NCBI RefSeq assembly: GCF_050749815.1
Contig: NZ_CP192735.1
Coordinates: 806,001 to 870,000, forward strand
Length of the DNA stretch: 64,000 nt
Source of the DNA: Dyella_A sp050749815
GTDB taxonomy: Bacteria > Pseudomonadota > Gammaproteobacteria > Xanthomonadales > Rhodanobacteraceae
Direction: 5' to 3'
How positions within the stretch are numbered: position 1 is the first letter of the stretch; every line of letters starts with the position of its first letter. Below the pieces are notes generated by a model. The model had not been told where the DNA came from, searched no databases, and saw nothing but the letters and a program-made list of their open reading frames with translations. The translations under genes and the position numbers were made by a program. This document shows positions 23,926-32,125 of this stretch, in pieces.

Positions 23926-24654
23926 TTGGACCTGTATGCGGTAGTGCTGGCGGTGGGATTTTTCGCCGGTTGCGTCGGTGGCGTCATCGGAACGGGGGCG
24001 TCGGCCATTTTGCTGCCGGTACTCGCGTGGGCATTCGGGCCCATGCAGGCCGTGCCGCTGATGGTAATCGCGGCGGTGATGGCTAATCTCGCCCGCGTCG
24101 GCCTGTGGTGGCGCGATGTGAGTTGGCGCGCGGTCGTGTTGTATAGCCTGCCTGGAGTGCCCGCGGCGATGTTGGGAGCTCGCACGCTCTTGCGCCTTCC
24201 TGCGCGCCATCTAGAGTTGTGCCTGGGGATTTTCTTTTTGCTGCTGATCCCACTGCGTCACCGGCTAGCGGGTGCTTACGCGAAGATCAATGATTGGCAA
24301 TTGGCACTGGCCGGTGGGGGCATCGGCTACCTCACCGGCTTGCTGTTTGCCACCGGGCCTCTCAGCGTGACGGCTTTCGCGGCGTACGGTCTCGTCAACG
24401 GGGCATTCCTGGCGACCGAGTCGGCCAGCGCCTTGGCGTTCTACGTAGCAAAGGCAGGCGTGTTTGGGGGGGCGGGGGTGCTGCCGGTCGCGGTGTTGCT
24501 TAAAGGCTGCCTAGTCGGTTCGTCGCTGATGGCGGGCACGGCGCTTGGTAAGCGCATTGTCCTGGGCATGAGTCCGGCGCGATTCCGGTACGCGATGGAT
24601 GTGGTCCTACTGTGGGGCGGGGTGTCTTTCATGATTGGCGCGGTCCGAGCGTGA
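23926..24654 (+). CDS. TauE/SafE family membrane transporter
   Basis: A 242-residue inner-membrane protein with about seven to eight hydrophobic helices. The family pattern is seen in VGFFAGCVGGVIGTGASAIL near the N-terminus and GGGIGYLTGLLFATGPLSV in the middle, the two related halves of TauE/SafE proteins. Members export sulfite, sulfoacetate or other small anions; the substrate here is unknown. The start appears to be TTG 23926, preceded by AAGGGGCGAG. Third-position G/C is lower than in neighbours, so recent acquisition is possible. Confidence 0.78.
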   Translation: MDLYAVVLAVGFFAGCVGGVIGTGASAILLPVLAWAFGPMQAVPLMVIAAVMANLARVGLWWRDVSWRAVVLYSLPGVPAAMLGARTLLRLPARHLELCLGIFFLLLIPLRHRLAGAYAKINDWQLALAGGGIGYLTGLLFATGPLSVTAFAAYGLVNGAFLATESASALAFYVAKAGVFGGAGVLPVAVLLKGCLVGSSLMAGTALGKRIVLGMSPARFRYAMDVVLLWGGVSFMIGAVRA

Positions 24655-24685
24655 GACCGCGCCTGCGGGCGCCGATGCGCAGCAC

Positions 24686-25732
24686 TCAGAGACCGCGGTC
24701 GGTTGCAAACGCCTCGAAACGCTCGACCACGTCGTCCACCGTGATCAGGTCCATTACGCCGGGTTTCTCGATCTTCGCGCCCCAGGCCAATGCGCTGGCG
24801 GGCTTGCCGAGAAACTGGCGTGCAGCATCGTCGTAGCGGTTCACGCACCAGCGGCGATCGGAGTAGGGGCCGGAGCGGTCCGGGTTGCTGGCCGCGTGCA
24901 GGCCGAGCACTTTGGCGCCCACCGCATTGGCCATGTGCATCGGGCCGGAGTCTGGCGTGAGCAGCAGATGCGCACGAGCGAACATCGCCAGCGCGCGCTT
25001 GAGCGTGTCCTTGCCGGTGAGGTCCAGCGGCGCGTGCCGGCAGGCGGAGAGCACCGCATCGGCCATCGTGCGCTCGAGCGCGGACGGGCCGCCGACCAGC
25101 GCCACGCGCCAGCCTTTGTCCATGGCGTGGTCGATCACCGCCGCGTAGCGTTCGGCGCGCCAGTTACGCAGCGCGTGGCTGGATGTGGGGCTGACCAGCA
25201 GGGTGGGGCGTTCGCCGGGCAATTGCTCCTCGGCCCATGCGCGGTCGGCATCGGGGATGGGGATGTCCCAGCGCACCTCGGTCTGCTTCAGGCCCAGCGG
25301 TTCGCAGAAACTGCCGATGGCGTCCAGCACGTGCTCGCCGGTCCGTGCGGGGATGCGCTCGTTGACCACCAGGCTGTGCAGGTCTTTCGAGCGGGCGCGG
25401 TCGTAGCCGATGCGCCGCTCGGCGCGGATGCCCAGGCTGAGCAGGTTGGAGCGCAGCGCCACCTGCATCTGCAGCAGGGCGTCGAAGCGCTCGCCCTTCA
25501 ATTCCGCGTGCACGGCACGGATGCCGGCACGCCCGGCGGATTTGTCGAAGGTGATGAAGCGCACGCCCGGCAGGTCGCCGACCAGCCGGCGCTCCAGCTT
25601 GCCCACGATCCAGGTCAGCGCCGTGGCCGGCAGCGCGTGCTGGAGGGTGCGCACCAGGGGCACGACGTGGGTCACGTCACCGATGGCGGATGTACGCAGC
25701 AGGCAGATCGAGGCGGGAGCGGACATCGGCAT
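24686..25732 (-). CDS. Family 9 glycosyltransferase (lipopolysaccharide heptosyltransferase-like)
   Basis: A 348-residue GT-B enzyme: N-terminal ICLLRTSAIGDVTHVVPLVR, the region LLVSPTSSHALRNWRAERYA and the nucleotide-sugar signature LLTPDSGPMHMANAVGAKVL. These match ADP-heptose:LPS heptosyltransferases (WaaC/WaaF/WaaQ group), which build the inner core on the cytoplasmic face. Which linkage it makes is not visible. ATG 25732 and 25726 are both possible starts. The divergent Kdo kinase begins 19 bases away, so both act on the same lipopolysaccharide core region. Confidence 0.83.
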   Translation of the reverse strand: MPMSAPASICLLRTSAIGDVTHVVPLVRTLQHALPATALTWIVGKLERRLVGDLPGVRFITFDKSAGRAGIRAVHAELKGERFDALLQMQVALRSNLLSLGIRAERRIGYDRARSKDLHSLVVNERIPARTGEHVLDAIGSFCEPLGLKQTEVRWDIPIPDADRAWAEEQLPGERPTLLVSPTSSHALRNWRAERYAAVIDHAMDKGWRVALVGGPSALERTMADAVLSACRHAPLDLTGKDTLKRALAMFARAHLLLTPDSGPMHMANAVGAKVLGLHAASNPDRSGPYSDRRWCVNRYDDAARQFLGKPASALAWGAKIEKPGVMDLITVDDVVERFEAFATDRGL

Positions 25733-25736
25733 GGGA

Positions 25737-25742
25737 TAGAAT
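25737..25742 (+). promoter_or_regulatory. Candidate -10 of the Kdo kinase gene
   Basis: TAGAAT lies 9 bases before ATG 25752 in the 19-base gap between divergent genes. If used, the mRNA would start within 3-4 bases of the ATG. The -35 position would fall inside the opposite coding sequence and has no clear match. Confidence 0.4.
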
Positions 25743-25751
25743 CGGCGGGTC

Positions 25752-26516
25752 ATGAATGCAGACAGCGCGCCAGACATGCCGGGCACGATCGTGCGGGAAC
25801 AGCTCCGCCGGAATGCGGAAGGCGTGATTCTGTTCGACCCCGGGGTATCGCCACAAGTCGACCACGACTGGTTCGATCCGGATCACTGGCGTCGCCACGG
25901 CGTGCTGCAGGCGCAGCCGGGCGGACGCGGGGGCGTGGCGGTGATCGACACACCGGCCGGCGAATGCGTGCTGCGTCACTACCGGCGCGGTGGAGCGGTG
26001 GCTGTGCTGATGGGTGATCGCTACCTGTGGACCGGCGCCTCGCATACGCGCTGTTTCGCCGAGTTCCGCCTGTTGCAGGCGCTGTGCCGCCTCGAGCTGC
26101 CGGTGCCCGAGCCGGTGGCGGTGCGCTATCGACGGCGCGGCCTGTGGTACAGCGCCGATCTGATCACCCGCCGAATTGCGCGCGCCGAGACGCTGGCCGA
26201 GCGCATGACCGTAGCCGGCATCGGCACCGAACTGGCCGAGGAGGTGGGTGCGCTGGTGGCCCGCTTCCACCGCGAGGGCGTGTGGCACGCCGATCTCAAC
26301 GCACACAACATCCTGATCGCCTCGGCCGGTCTGTACCTGATCGATTTCGACCGTGGTCGCTTCCGCGCGCCGGCGGACGGCTGGCGACTGGCCAACCTGC
26401 AGCGCCTGCGCCGCTCGCTGATCAAGCTCGGCGCGGCCGAGGGGCGCGAGGCGGCGTTTGACAGCGGCGTGTGGGCATCGGTGCTGCGCGGCTACGAGCG
26501 GACCTTCAGCGCATGA
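25752..26516 (+). CDS. kdkA: 3-deoxy-D-manno-octulosonic acid (Kdo) kinase
   Basis: A 254-residue protein-kinase-like enzyme. The catalytic loop VWHADLNAHNILI (~177-189) and the metal-binding LIDFDRGRF (~197-205) are clear, and the N-terminal part has WFDPDHWRRHG and CVLRHYRRGGAVAVLMGDRY, typical of KdkA/RfaP kinases. KdkA phosphorylates Kdo at position 4 in the inner core of lipopolysaccharides that have a single Kdo. The gene overlaps the following one by four bases (ATGA). Confidence 0.9.
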   Translation: MNADSAPDMPGTIVREQLRRNAEGVILFDPGVSPQVDHDWFDPDHWRRHGVLQAQPGGRGGVAVIDTPAGECVLRHYRRGGAVAVLMGDRYLWTGASHTRCFAEFRLLQALCRLELPVPEPVAVRYRRRGLWYSADLITRRIARAETLAERMTVAGIGTELAEEVGALVARFHREGVWHADLNAHNILIASAGLYLIDFDRGRFRAPADGWRLANLQRLRRSLIKLGAAEGREAAFDSGVWASVLRGYERTFSA

Positions 26517-27271
26517 GCTGGACGCTGCATTTTCTCGGCACCGGGGCGGCGCATGCGGTGGAGCTGGGGTCGTCCGCGGCGGTGGTCGAGCGCGACGGCG
26601 AGCCGCTGCTGCTGATCGACTGCGGGCCCGACACGCTCGATCGCTACGCGGCTACCTACGCCGGCGTGCCGAACGCGCTGTACATCACGCACACCCACAT
26701 GGATCACGTGGCGGGGCTGGAGCGGCTGTTCTTCAAGCTGTGGTTTGATCCGGCTCGACGCGGCCGCGTGAGGATCTTCCTGCATGCCGAACTGCTGCCC
26801 TGGCTGCAAATGCGCGTGGCCGACTACCCCGGTGCGCTGGCCGAGGGTGGCGCCAATTTCTGGGAGGCGTTCCAGCTGGTGCCGTGCACGCGCGGGTTCT
26901 GGCTGGACGGCCTCTGGTTCGACGTGTTCGGCACGCGCCATCACCGGCCGGGCACGTCCTTCGGCCTGGCACTGCGCGGCAGCTTCGTCTACACCGGCGA
27001 CACCCGGCCGATTCCGGAGATGCTTGCGGTGTATGCGGTGGGCGACGCGCGCGTCGCCCACGACTGTGGGTTGGTGGGCAATCCCTCGCACACCGGCATC
27101 GACGACATCGAGCGTGAATACGACGCCGCGTTGCGCGCCAGGTTGGTGCTGTACCACTACGGCAGTGCGGCCGATGGCGAGGCGCTGGAGTCCCGCGGCT
27201 ATACCGTGGCGCGGGCCGGCGATCGCCTCGCGCTCGCCACCCCGCCGGTCGCCCGTGCCGACGCCGGCTGA
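26513..27271 (+). CDS. Metallo-beta-lactamase-fold hydrolase
   Basis: A 252-residue protein with the metal motif ITHTHMDHVAGLERLF (HxHxDH, ~59-74), GTGAAHAVELGSSAAVVER near the start, YTGDTRPIPEML with the bridging Asp, and CGLVGNPSHTGIDDIE with a further His. The layout resembles RNase Z/PqqB-type hydrolases, but the substrate is unknown. It overlaps kdkA by ATGA, so the two are translated together; a role in envelope sugar metabolism is only suggested by this coupling. Confidence 0.8.
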   Translation: MSWTLHFLGTGAAHAVELGSSAAVVERDGEPLLLIDCGPDTLDRYAATYAGVPNALYITHTHMDHVAGLERLFFKLWFDPARRGRVRIFLHAELLPWLQMRVADYPGALAEGGANFWEAFQLVPCTRGFWLDGLWFDVFGTRHHRPGTSFGLALRGSFVYTGDTRPIPEMLAVYAVGDARVAHDCGLVGNPSHTGIDDIEREYDAALRARLVLYHYGSAADGEALESRGYTVARAGDRLALATPPVARADAG

Positions 27272-27410
27272 ACGCCATCCCGCTTGTCTCGCCCCGGCCC
27301 TGCCGCTATCCTTCCGCCTCTTTGCCGGGTCAACCCGACCGGCGCGCACGACGGACCATTGGCCCTGACTGCGTTGCGACGCTGCAGGATGCGCGTCGGA
27401 GGTGTTTTGC

Positions 27411-27503
27411 GGAGAGATGTCCGAGTGGTTGAAGGAGCACGCCTGGAAAGTGTGTATACGGCTTATCCCCGTATCGAGGGTTCGAATCCCTCTCTCTCCG
27501 CCA
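27411..27503 (+). tRNA. tRNA-Ser (anticodon GGA)
   Basis: GGAGAGATGTCCGAGTGGTT begins the acceptor and D arm, GCCTGGAAAGTG holds the anticodon GGA, a long variable arm (TACGGCTTATCCCCGTA) is typical of tRNA-Ser, then T arm AGGGTTCGAATCCCT and an encoded CCA. It reads UCC and UCU codons. A T-run follows directly. The 27272-27410 gap upstream shows no gene. Confidence 0.97.
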
Positions 27504-27552
27504 GTTTTTGAAAGTCTGCGTTGGCCGCCTGGCCATCGCGCTGAACGTCTAT

Positions 27553-27665
27553 GGTGGCCCCGTCGGTCCCCCCGCGACGATAGTCCGCAAACCCCGCCAG
27601 GTCCGGAAGGAAGCAACGGTAGTGGATGATTCGGGTGCCGGGGTGTGGCTGGCGGGGCTGCCGCC
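27553..27665 (+). ncRNA. ffs: 4.5S RNA of the signal recognition particle
   Basis: The hallmark apical loop CCAGGTCCGGAAGGAAGCA, with its GGAA tetraloop and asymmetric internal loop, is present, and flanking strands (GGTGGCCCCGTCGG with GGCGGGGCTGCCGCC; GCCGGGGTGTGGCTGGCGG) fold into the long bacterial hairpin. It binds Ffh for co-translational membrane targeting. It lies 50 bases after tRNA-Ser and may be co-transcribed. TTTT follows at 27666. Confidence 0.95.
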
Positions 27666-27899
27666 TTTTCGGCCCCCGTTTCGTGGTGCCGAGGCGCTCC
27701 GTATCCCGATGGCGTGACCACCGCGGCGGCTGACTTGCCGGCGCCGACTTGGCACAATCGGGACTCGCCCCAAGATCTGTCGGCCTCCGCACGACGCACC
27801 ACGATCCGTGGCGCCGTCTACGGCGGGCGCCGACACCGCGGCAGGCGAGCGGCCCGCATCCGCGGGCGGCGCATGAACGTCACGAGCAGGCTTTAACGC

Positions 27900-29600
27900 A
27901 TGTCCTATCAGGTCCTCGCGCGCAAGTGGCGCCCCCGCAAGTTCGCCGAGCTGGTAGGCCAGGAGCACGTGGTGCGCGCGCTGACCAACGCGCTCGACAC
28001 CGGCCGCATGCATCACGCGTATCTCTTCACCGGCACGCGCGGCGTGGGCAAGACGACCATCGCGCGCATTTTCGCCAAGTCGCTCAACTGCGAGCGCGGC
28101 GAGTCGGCCGATCCGTGCGGCGAGTGTTCGGTCTGCACGGCGGTGGACGCGGGGCGCTTTGTCGACCTGCTGGAGATCGACGCGGCCAGCAACACCGGCG
28201 TGGACGACGTGCGCGAGGTGATCGAGAACGCGCAGTACGCGCCCTCGCGCGGCCGCTTCAAGGTGTATCTGGTGGACGAGGTGCACATGCTGTCCAAGCC
28301 GGCGTTCAATGCGCTGCTGAAGACGCTGGAAGAACCGCCGCCGCACGTGAAGTTCCTGCTCGCCACCACCGATCCACAGAAGCTGCCGGTGACGGTGCTG
28401 TCGCGCTGCCTGAAGTTCAATCTCAAGCGCCTGCTGCCGGAGCAGATCTCCGGGCAGATGCGGCACATCCTTGCCGCCGAGAACATCGCCTACGAAGACG
28501 CGGCCATCGTGGAACTCGCCCGCGGCGCCGACGGTTCGCTGCGCGACGGCCTGTCGCTGCTCGACCAGGCGATTGCCTACGGCGGCGGCGCGCTCAAGGC
28601 CGACGACGTGCGCGCCATGCTCGGCAGCGTGGCGCGCGGCCAGGTGCTGGGCCTGCTGCAGGCGCTGGCGGCCGGGCGGGGCGAGGCGCTGATGCTCGAA
28701 TGCGCGCGCATCGCTTCCTACTCGCCCGACTTCGGCGGCGTGCTCGACGACATCGCCGCCGTGCTTCATCGCATCCAGCTGATGCAGCTGGTGCCGGGTT
28801 ATCAGCCCGAGTCCGGCGACGATAGCGCCGCTGCGGAACTGGCCGAGCTGGCGAGCCAGTTCGCGCCCGAAGACGTGCAGCTGTACTACCAGATTGCCAC
28901 CACCGGCCGGCGCGACCTCACGCTCGCTCCGGATGCGCGTACCGGCTTCGAGATGGCGGTGCTGCGCATGCTGGCGTTCCGTCCGGGCGAGGCGGCGGAT
29001 GCCGCCGCGGCGCCGTCGCGTTCGGTGCCGGCGCGCGCAGCGCCGGTGACGGCATCGGTATCCAGCGTGGTGCGGCCGCCGATGGAGCGCCCGAATCCGG
29101 CGCCGTCGCCGGCCGTGGCCGCCGATCGCGCCGTCGCCAGCGCGCCGGCACCGTCCTCGGCGCAGGCAGTAGCACCCGCGCCGGCACGCGGTACGGTGCC
29201 GGTCGACGCCCGCGGGCTGCCGGACTGGGCAGCTTTGATCGACCACGCCGGCCTGCGTGGACCGCTCGGCCAGCTCGCGCAGAACGCGGCGCTGCGCGAA
29301 CGCGACGGCCAGACGCTGACCTTGGTGCTGCAGGAATCGCACATGCATCTGGCGGTCGAGCCGATGGTCAGTCAGATGGAAGAACAGATCGGACGGGCGC
29401 TCGGCGAGCGCATCCGCCTGCGCTTCGTCAGCGACGCCAGCGCGGCCAGCCACACGCCGGCGGCACGAGCGGCCGAGGCGCGCGATGCCGCGCAGGCGCG
29501 CGCGGAACAGTCCATCGAGGAAGATCCCCTGGTGCAGGCGCTGAAGCGCGACTTCGGCGCCCGCGTCGTACCGCAATCCATCAAGCCCGTGTCGGGCTGA
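27900..29600 (+). CDS. dnaX: DNA polymerase III subunits gamma/tau
   Basis: A 566-residue clamp-loader ATPase. N-terminal YQVLARKWRPRKFAELVGQE, Walker A GTRGVGKTTIA (~45-55), four zinc-binding Cys (CERGESADPCGECSVC, ~64-79), Walker B VYLVDEVHML (~122), and SRC (~170) are present. Residues ~365-430 are an Ala/Pro-rich linker, and the C-terminal domain (~435-566) corresponds to tau, binding polymerase and helicase. I found no A-AAA-AAG slippery run, so a separately frameshifted gamma form is not evident. Order dnaX-ybaB-recR is conserved in many bacteria. Confidence 0.94.
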   Translation: MSYQVLARKWRPRKFAELVGQEHVVRALTNALDTGRMHHAYLFTGTRGVGKTTIARIFAKSLNCERGESADPCGECSVCTAVDAGRFVDLLEIDAASNTGVDDVREVIENAQYAPSRGRFKVYLVDEVHMLSKPAFNALLKTLEEPPPHVKFLLATTDPQKLPVTVLSRCLKFNLKRLLPEQISGQMRHILAAENIAYEDAAIVELARGADGSLRDGLSLLDQAIAYGGGALKADDVRAMLGSVARGQVLGLLQALAAGRGEALMLECARIASYSPDFGGVLDDIAAVLHRIQLMQLVPGYQPESGDDSAAAELAELASQFAPEDVQLYYQIATTGRRDLTLAPDARTGFEMAVLRMLAFRPGEAADAAAAPSRSVPARAAPVTASVSSVVRPPMERPNPAPSPAVAADRAVASAPAPSSAQAVAPAPARGTVPVDARGLPDWAALIDHAGLRGPLGQLAQNAALRERDGQTLTLVLQESHMHLAVEPMVSQMEEQIGRALGERIRLRFVSDASAASHTPAARAAEARDAAQARAEQSIEEDPLVQALKRDFGARVVPQSIKPVSG

Positions 29601-29620
29601 GCACACATCGGAGTACACCC

Positions 29621-29944
29621 ATGAGAGGACAGATCGGCCAGCTCATGCAGCAGGCCCAGCGCATGCAGGAAGACATGAAGCGCGCGCAGGAGGAACTGGC
29701 GCGGATGGAAGTCACCGGCAGCGCCGGCGGCGGCCTAGTGACGGTGGTGATGACCGGTGCGCACGAAGTGCGCCGCGTGCAGATCGACCGCCAGCTGTTT
29801 GCCGACGATCCGGAGATGGCCGAGGACCTGGTGGCGGCGGCGATGAACGACGCGGTCAACAAGGTGGCGGCCGCAAGCAAGGATCGCCTGGGCGGTGTTA
29901 CTGCCGGGATGAACCTGCCGCCGGGCTTCAAGATGCCGTTTTGA
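29621..29944 (+). CDS. ybaB: YbaB/EbfC nucleoid-associated protein
   Basis: A 107-residue protein: IGQLMQQAQRMQEDMKRAQE forms the N-terminal coiled helix and VTGSAGGGLVTVVMTGAHEV the central strands; VNKVAAASKDRLGGVTAGM closes the family pattern. It forms tweezer-shaped dimers that bind DNA and may influence replication or repair. It lies between dnaX and recR, 20 bases behind dnaX. Confidence 0.93.
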   Translation: MRGQIGQLMQQAQRMQEDMKRAQEELARMEVTGSAGGGLVTVVMTGAHEVRRVQIDRQLFADDPEMAEDLVAAAMNDAVNKVAAASKDRLGGVTAGMNLPPGFKMPF

Positions 29945-30039
29945 GAGCATGAGTGTGAGGAGTAGGCGCAGGCAGCGGCCCGCGATCCTTCGCTTTTCTC
30001 CCGCTGCTTGCTTCTCTTATCTCGCTACCCGAATCCCCC

Positions 30040-30642
30040 ATGTCATCCGCATCCCCCCTGCTTGCCGAACTCATCGACGCGCTGCGCTGCCTGCCCGGCG
30101 TGGGCGCCAAGAGTGCGCAGCGCATGGCATTTCATCTGCTCGAGCGCGAGCGCGAACGCGGCCTGAAGTTGGCCGGCGCGCTGGAGCAGGCGATGCAGCG
30201 CATCGGCAACTGCAGCCGCTGCCGCAATTTCAGCGAAGACCCGGTGTGCCCGCTGTGCTCCAGCACCAGCCGCGACCGCCACGTGCTGTGCGTGGTGGAA
30301 TCGCCGACGGATCTTGCCGCGGTCGAACAGGCCACCGGTTATCGCGGACAATATTTTGTGCTGCTTGGCCGGCTCTCGCCGCTGGACGGCCTTGGCCCGC
30401 GTGAACTCGGCCTGCACCTGCTGACCGAGCGGCTGGCCGAGGGCGAGGTGGAGGAGCTGATCATCGCCACCAGCCCCACGGTGGAGGGCGAGGCCACCTC
30501 GCACTATCTCGCCCAGCTCGCCCGTGCCGGCGGCGTGCGCGCGACCCGGCTGGCGCACGGCGTGCCGTTGGGCGGTGAACTGGAGTACGTCGACCGCGGC
30601 ACGCTGGCGCACGCCTTCGGCAGCCGACAGGCGCTGGAATGA
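30040..30642 (+). CDS. recR: Recombination mediator RecR
   Basis: A 200-residue protein of the RecFOR pathway, which loads RecA on single-stranded gaps. Helix-hairpin-helix ALRCLPGVGAKSAQRMAFHL (~14-33), the zinc finger CSRCRNFSEDPVCPLC (~58-73) and the Toprim stretch LCVVESPTDLAAVEQATGYR (~86-105) are complete. It overlaps the next gene by ATGA. The ~95 bases before it hold no other gene. Confidence 0.95.
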   Translation: MSSASPLLAELIDALRCLPGVGAKSAQRMAFHLLERERERGLKLAGALEQAMQRIGNCSRCRNFSEDPVCPLCSSTSRDRHVLCVVESPTDLAAVEQATGYRGQYFVLLGRLSPLDGLGPRELGLHLLTERLAEGEVEELIIATSPTVEGEATSHYLAQLARAGGVRATRLAHGVPLGGELEYVDRGTLAHAFGSRQALE

Positions 30643-31052
30643 AACCGGTGCCGCCGGAGCTGTCGCTGGCGATTCCCGGCGATGACGAATACCTCGCCCT
30701 GCGCAGCGCCGCCGGCCTCAGCACCATGTCACCTGCCGGTGCGCGACTGGGCTTGCCGGCCAGCTGGTGCTCGGTGTGTCTGCGCGATGACGGCGAGCTG
30801 GTCGGCATGGGGCGCGTGGTCGGCGATGGCGGGCTGTTCTTGTTCGTGGTCGATATTGCCGTGGCGCCCGCGTGGCAGGGCCAGGGGCTGGGCCGGCGCA
30901 TCATGCAGGCCTTGATGGACGAGGTGCATGCGCGGGCGCCGGCGCGCACCATGGTCGGGCTGATCGCCGATGGCACGGCGTACCGCCTGTATGAAAAATT
31001 CGGCTTCAGGCTGGTGGCGCCGGGGGCGCACGGCATGTTGCTGCGGCTTTGA
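30639..31052 (+). CDS. GNAT-family N-acetyltransferase
   Basis: A 137-residue acetyltransferase with motif A IAVAPAWQGQGLGRRIMQAL (~71-90) binding acetyl-CoA and motif B AYRLYEKFGFRLVAP (~113-127). The acceptor is unknown. It overlaps the end of recR (ATGA) and is followed by the HIT gene, so it is translated as part of that operon. Confidence 0.87.
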   Translation: MKPVPPELSLAIPGDDEYLALRSAAGLSTMSPAGARLGLPASWCSVCLRDDGELVGMGRVVGDGGLFLFVVDIAVAPAWQGQGLGRRIMQALMDEVHARAPARTMVGLIADGTAYRLYEKFGFRLVAPGAHGMLLRL

Positions 31053-31071
31053 ACGAACGGGGAGTCACGCC

Positions 31072-31416
31072 ATGGGCGACACCATTTTCGGCAAGATCAT
31101 CCGGCGCGAAATTCCCGCCGACATCGTCTACGAGGACGACGACGTGCTCGCCTTCCGCGACCTCAATCCGCAGGCGCCGGTGCACGTGCTGTTTATCCCG
31201 AAGAAGCCGATCGCCACGCTCAACGACGCCGCGCCCGAGGACGCGGCCCTGCTCGGCAAGGTGCTGCTGGCCGCCGCGAATTACGCCAAGCATGAGGGCT
31301 TCGCGGAGGACGGCTACCGCACCGTCGTCAACTGCAACACCCACGGCGGGCAGACCGTCTACCACCTGCACGTGCACTTGCTGGCGGGCCGCAAACTGAC
31401 CTGGCCGCCGGGCTGA
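31072..31416 (+). CDS. HIT-family nucleotide hydrolase (HinT-like)
   Basis: A 114-residue protein: TIFGKIIRREIPADIVYEDD at the start and the histidine triad YHLHVHLLAGR (~97-107) at the end. HinT-type enzymes hydrolyse AMP-linked phosphoramidates such as aminoacyl-AMP adducts. ATG 31072 follows GGGGAG by 8 bases. A strong terminator lies directly behind it. Confidence 0.92.
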   Translation: MGDTIFGKIIRREIPADIVYEDDDVLAFRDLNPQAPVHVLFIPKKPIATLNDAAPEDAALLGKVLLAAANYAKHEGFAEDGYRTVVNCNTHGGQTVYHLHVHLLAGRKLTWPPG

Positions 31417-31436
31417 CGGGCGCGCGACAGGCCCAC

Positions 31437-31466
31437 AAAAAAACGCCGGCTTGAAGCCGGCGTTTT
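31437..31466. terminator. Bidirectional terminator between HIT gene and slp
   Basis: AAAAAAACGCCGGCT-TGA-AGCCGGCGTTTT is a strong GC hairpin with A-run on one side and T-run on the other. It serves the rightward recR-GNAT-HIT transcript and the leftward lipoprotein transcript. Confidence 0.9.
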
Positions 31467-31481
31467 GCGTTGCTGGGTTGG

Positions 31482-32081
31482 TTACTGCTTCGGCGGCGGC
31501 GGGGGCGGAACCGGGCGCGGCACCACGATGATGCGCGGCTGGCGCCAGTACGGGTCGCCCCAGTAGCCGGGCCCCCACGGACCCCAGCCCGGGCCCCAGA
31601 ACGGGTCGTAGAAGCCTGGCGGATAGTTCACCACGGCAGGGCGGCGCGGCCACAGGTAGACCACGTCGGCTTCCACGCGCGGGTAGGCGTAATCGAAGTC
31701 GCCCACCTTCTGCGACACGATGCCGTGCAGCGTGCCGGTAACGGTCAGCTCGCGGCCGCGGGTAAACACTTCCGGATCGTAGAAGCCGGCGCGGCAGGCC
31801 ACGAAGCGACCCTGCTGCTTGTCATCGTCGCTGCGCGCGGAGCGCGGGCGCGCTTGCGCGTCGAGCGGACGCGACAGCAGGTAGAAGCAGGTTTCCTGCG
31901 GGCCCGGTTCAGTCTTGATGATCTCGCCGCCCCAGCGGACGCGGGTGCCGCCGGCACCGCCCTGCTGGGCACTGCTCGTGGAGATATCGGTGTAGGTGCC
32001 TTCCAGCGGCTTGGGCACCGTGGCGCATGCGGCGAGCAAGGCGACGGCCGAAGCCAGCGTGATCGATCGGTAGACAGACAT
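31482..32081 (-). CDS. Slp-family outer-membrane lipoprotein
   Basis: A 199-residue lipoprotein with signal SITLASAVALLAACATVP; Cys19 follows a perfect LAAC lipobox. The mature part has the Slp pattern VRWGGEIIKTEPGPQETCFY, GRELTVTGTLHG and ADVVYLWPRR. The C-terminal 45 residues are an unusual Trp/Tyr/Gly/Pro-rich tail (YDPFWGPGWGPWGPGYWGD) ending in a run of Pro. In E. coli Slp is induced by carbon starvation and acid and stabilises the outer membrane. ATG 32081 was chosen because it places the signal peptide at the start. Confidence 0.87.
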   Translation of the reverse strand: MSVYRSITLASAVALLAACATVPKPLEGTYTDISTSSAQQGGAGGTRVRWGGEIIKTEPGPQETCFYLLSRPLDAQARPRSARSDDDKQQGRFVACRAGFYDPEVFTRGRELTVTGTLHGIVSQKVGDFDYAYPRVEADVVYLWPRRPAVVNYPPGFYDPFWGPGWGPWGPGYWGDPYWRQPRIIVVPRPVPPPPPPKQ

Positions 32082-32125
32082 GGGTTTCTCCAGCTCAGGA
32101 CGATGGCCTCGCCATCGCGTCAGTG

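Noticed and set aside
21427..24210. A 927-codon minus-strand frame opposite the ammonia-lyase
   Set aside because: Same cause: GC-biased third positions leave the antisense frame open. No recognisable motif and no ribosome binding site.
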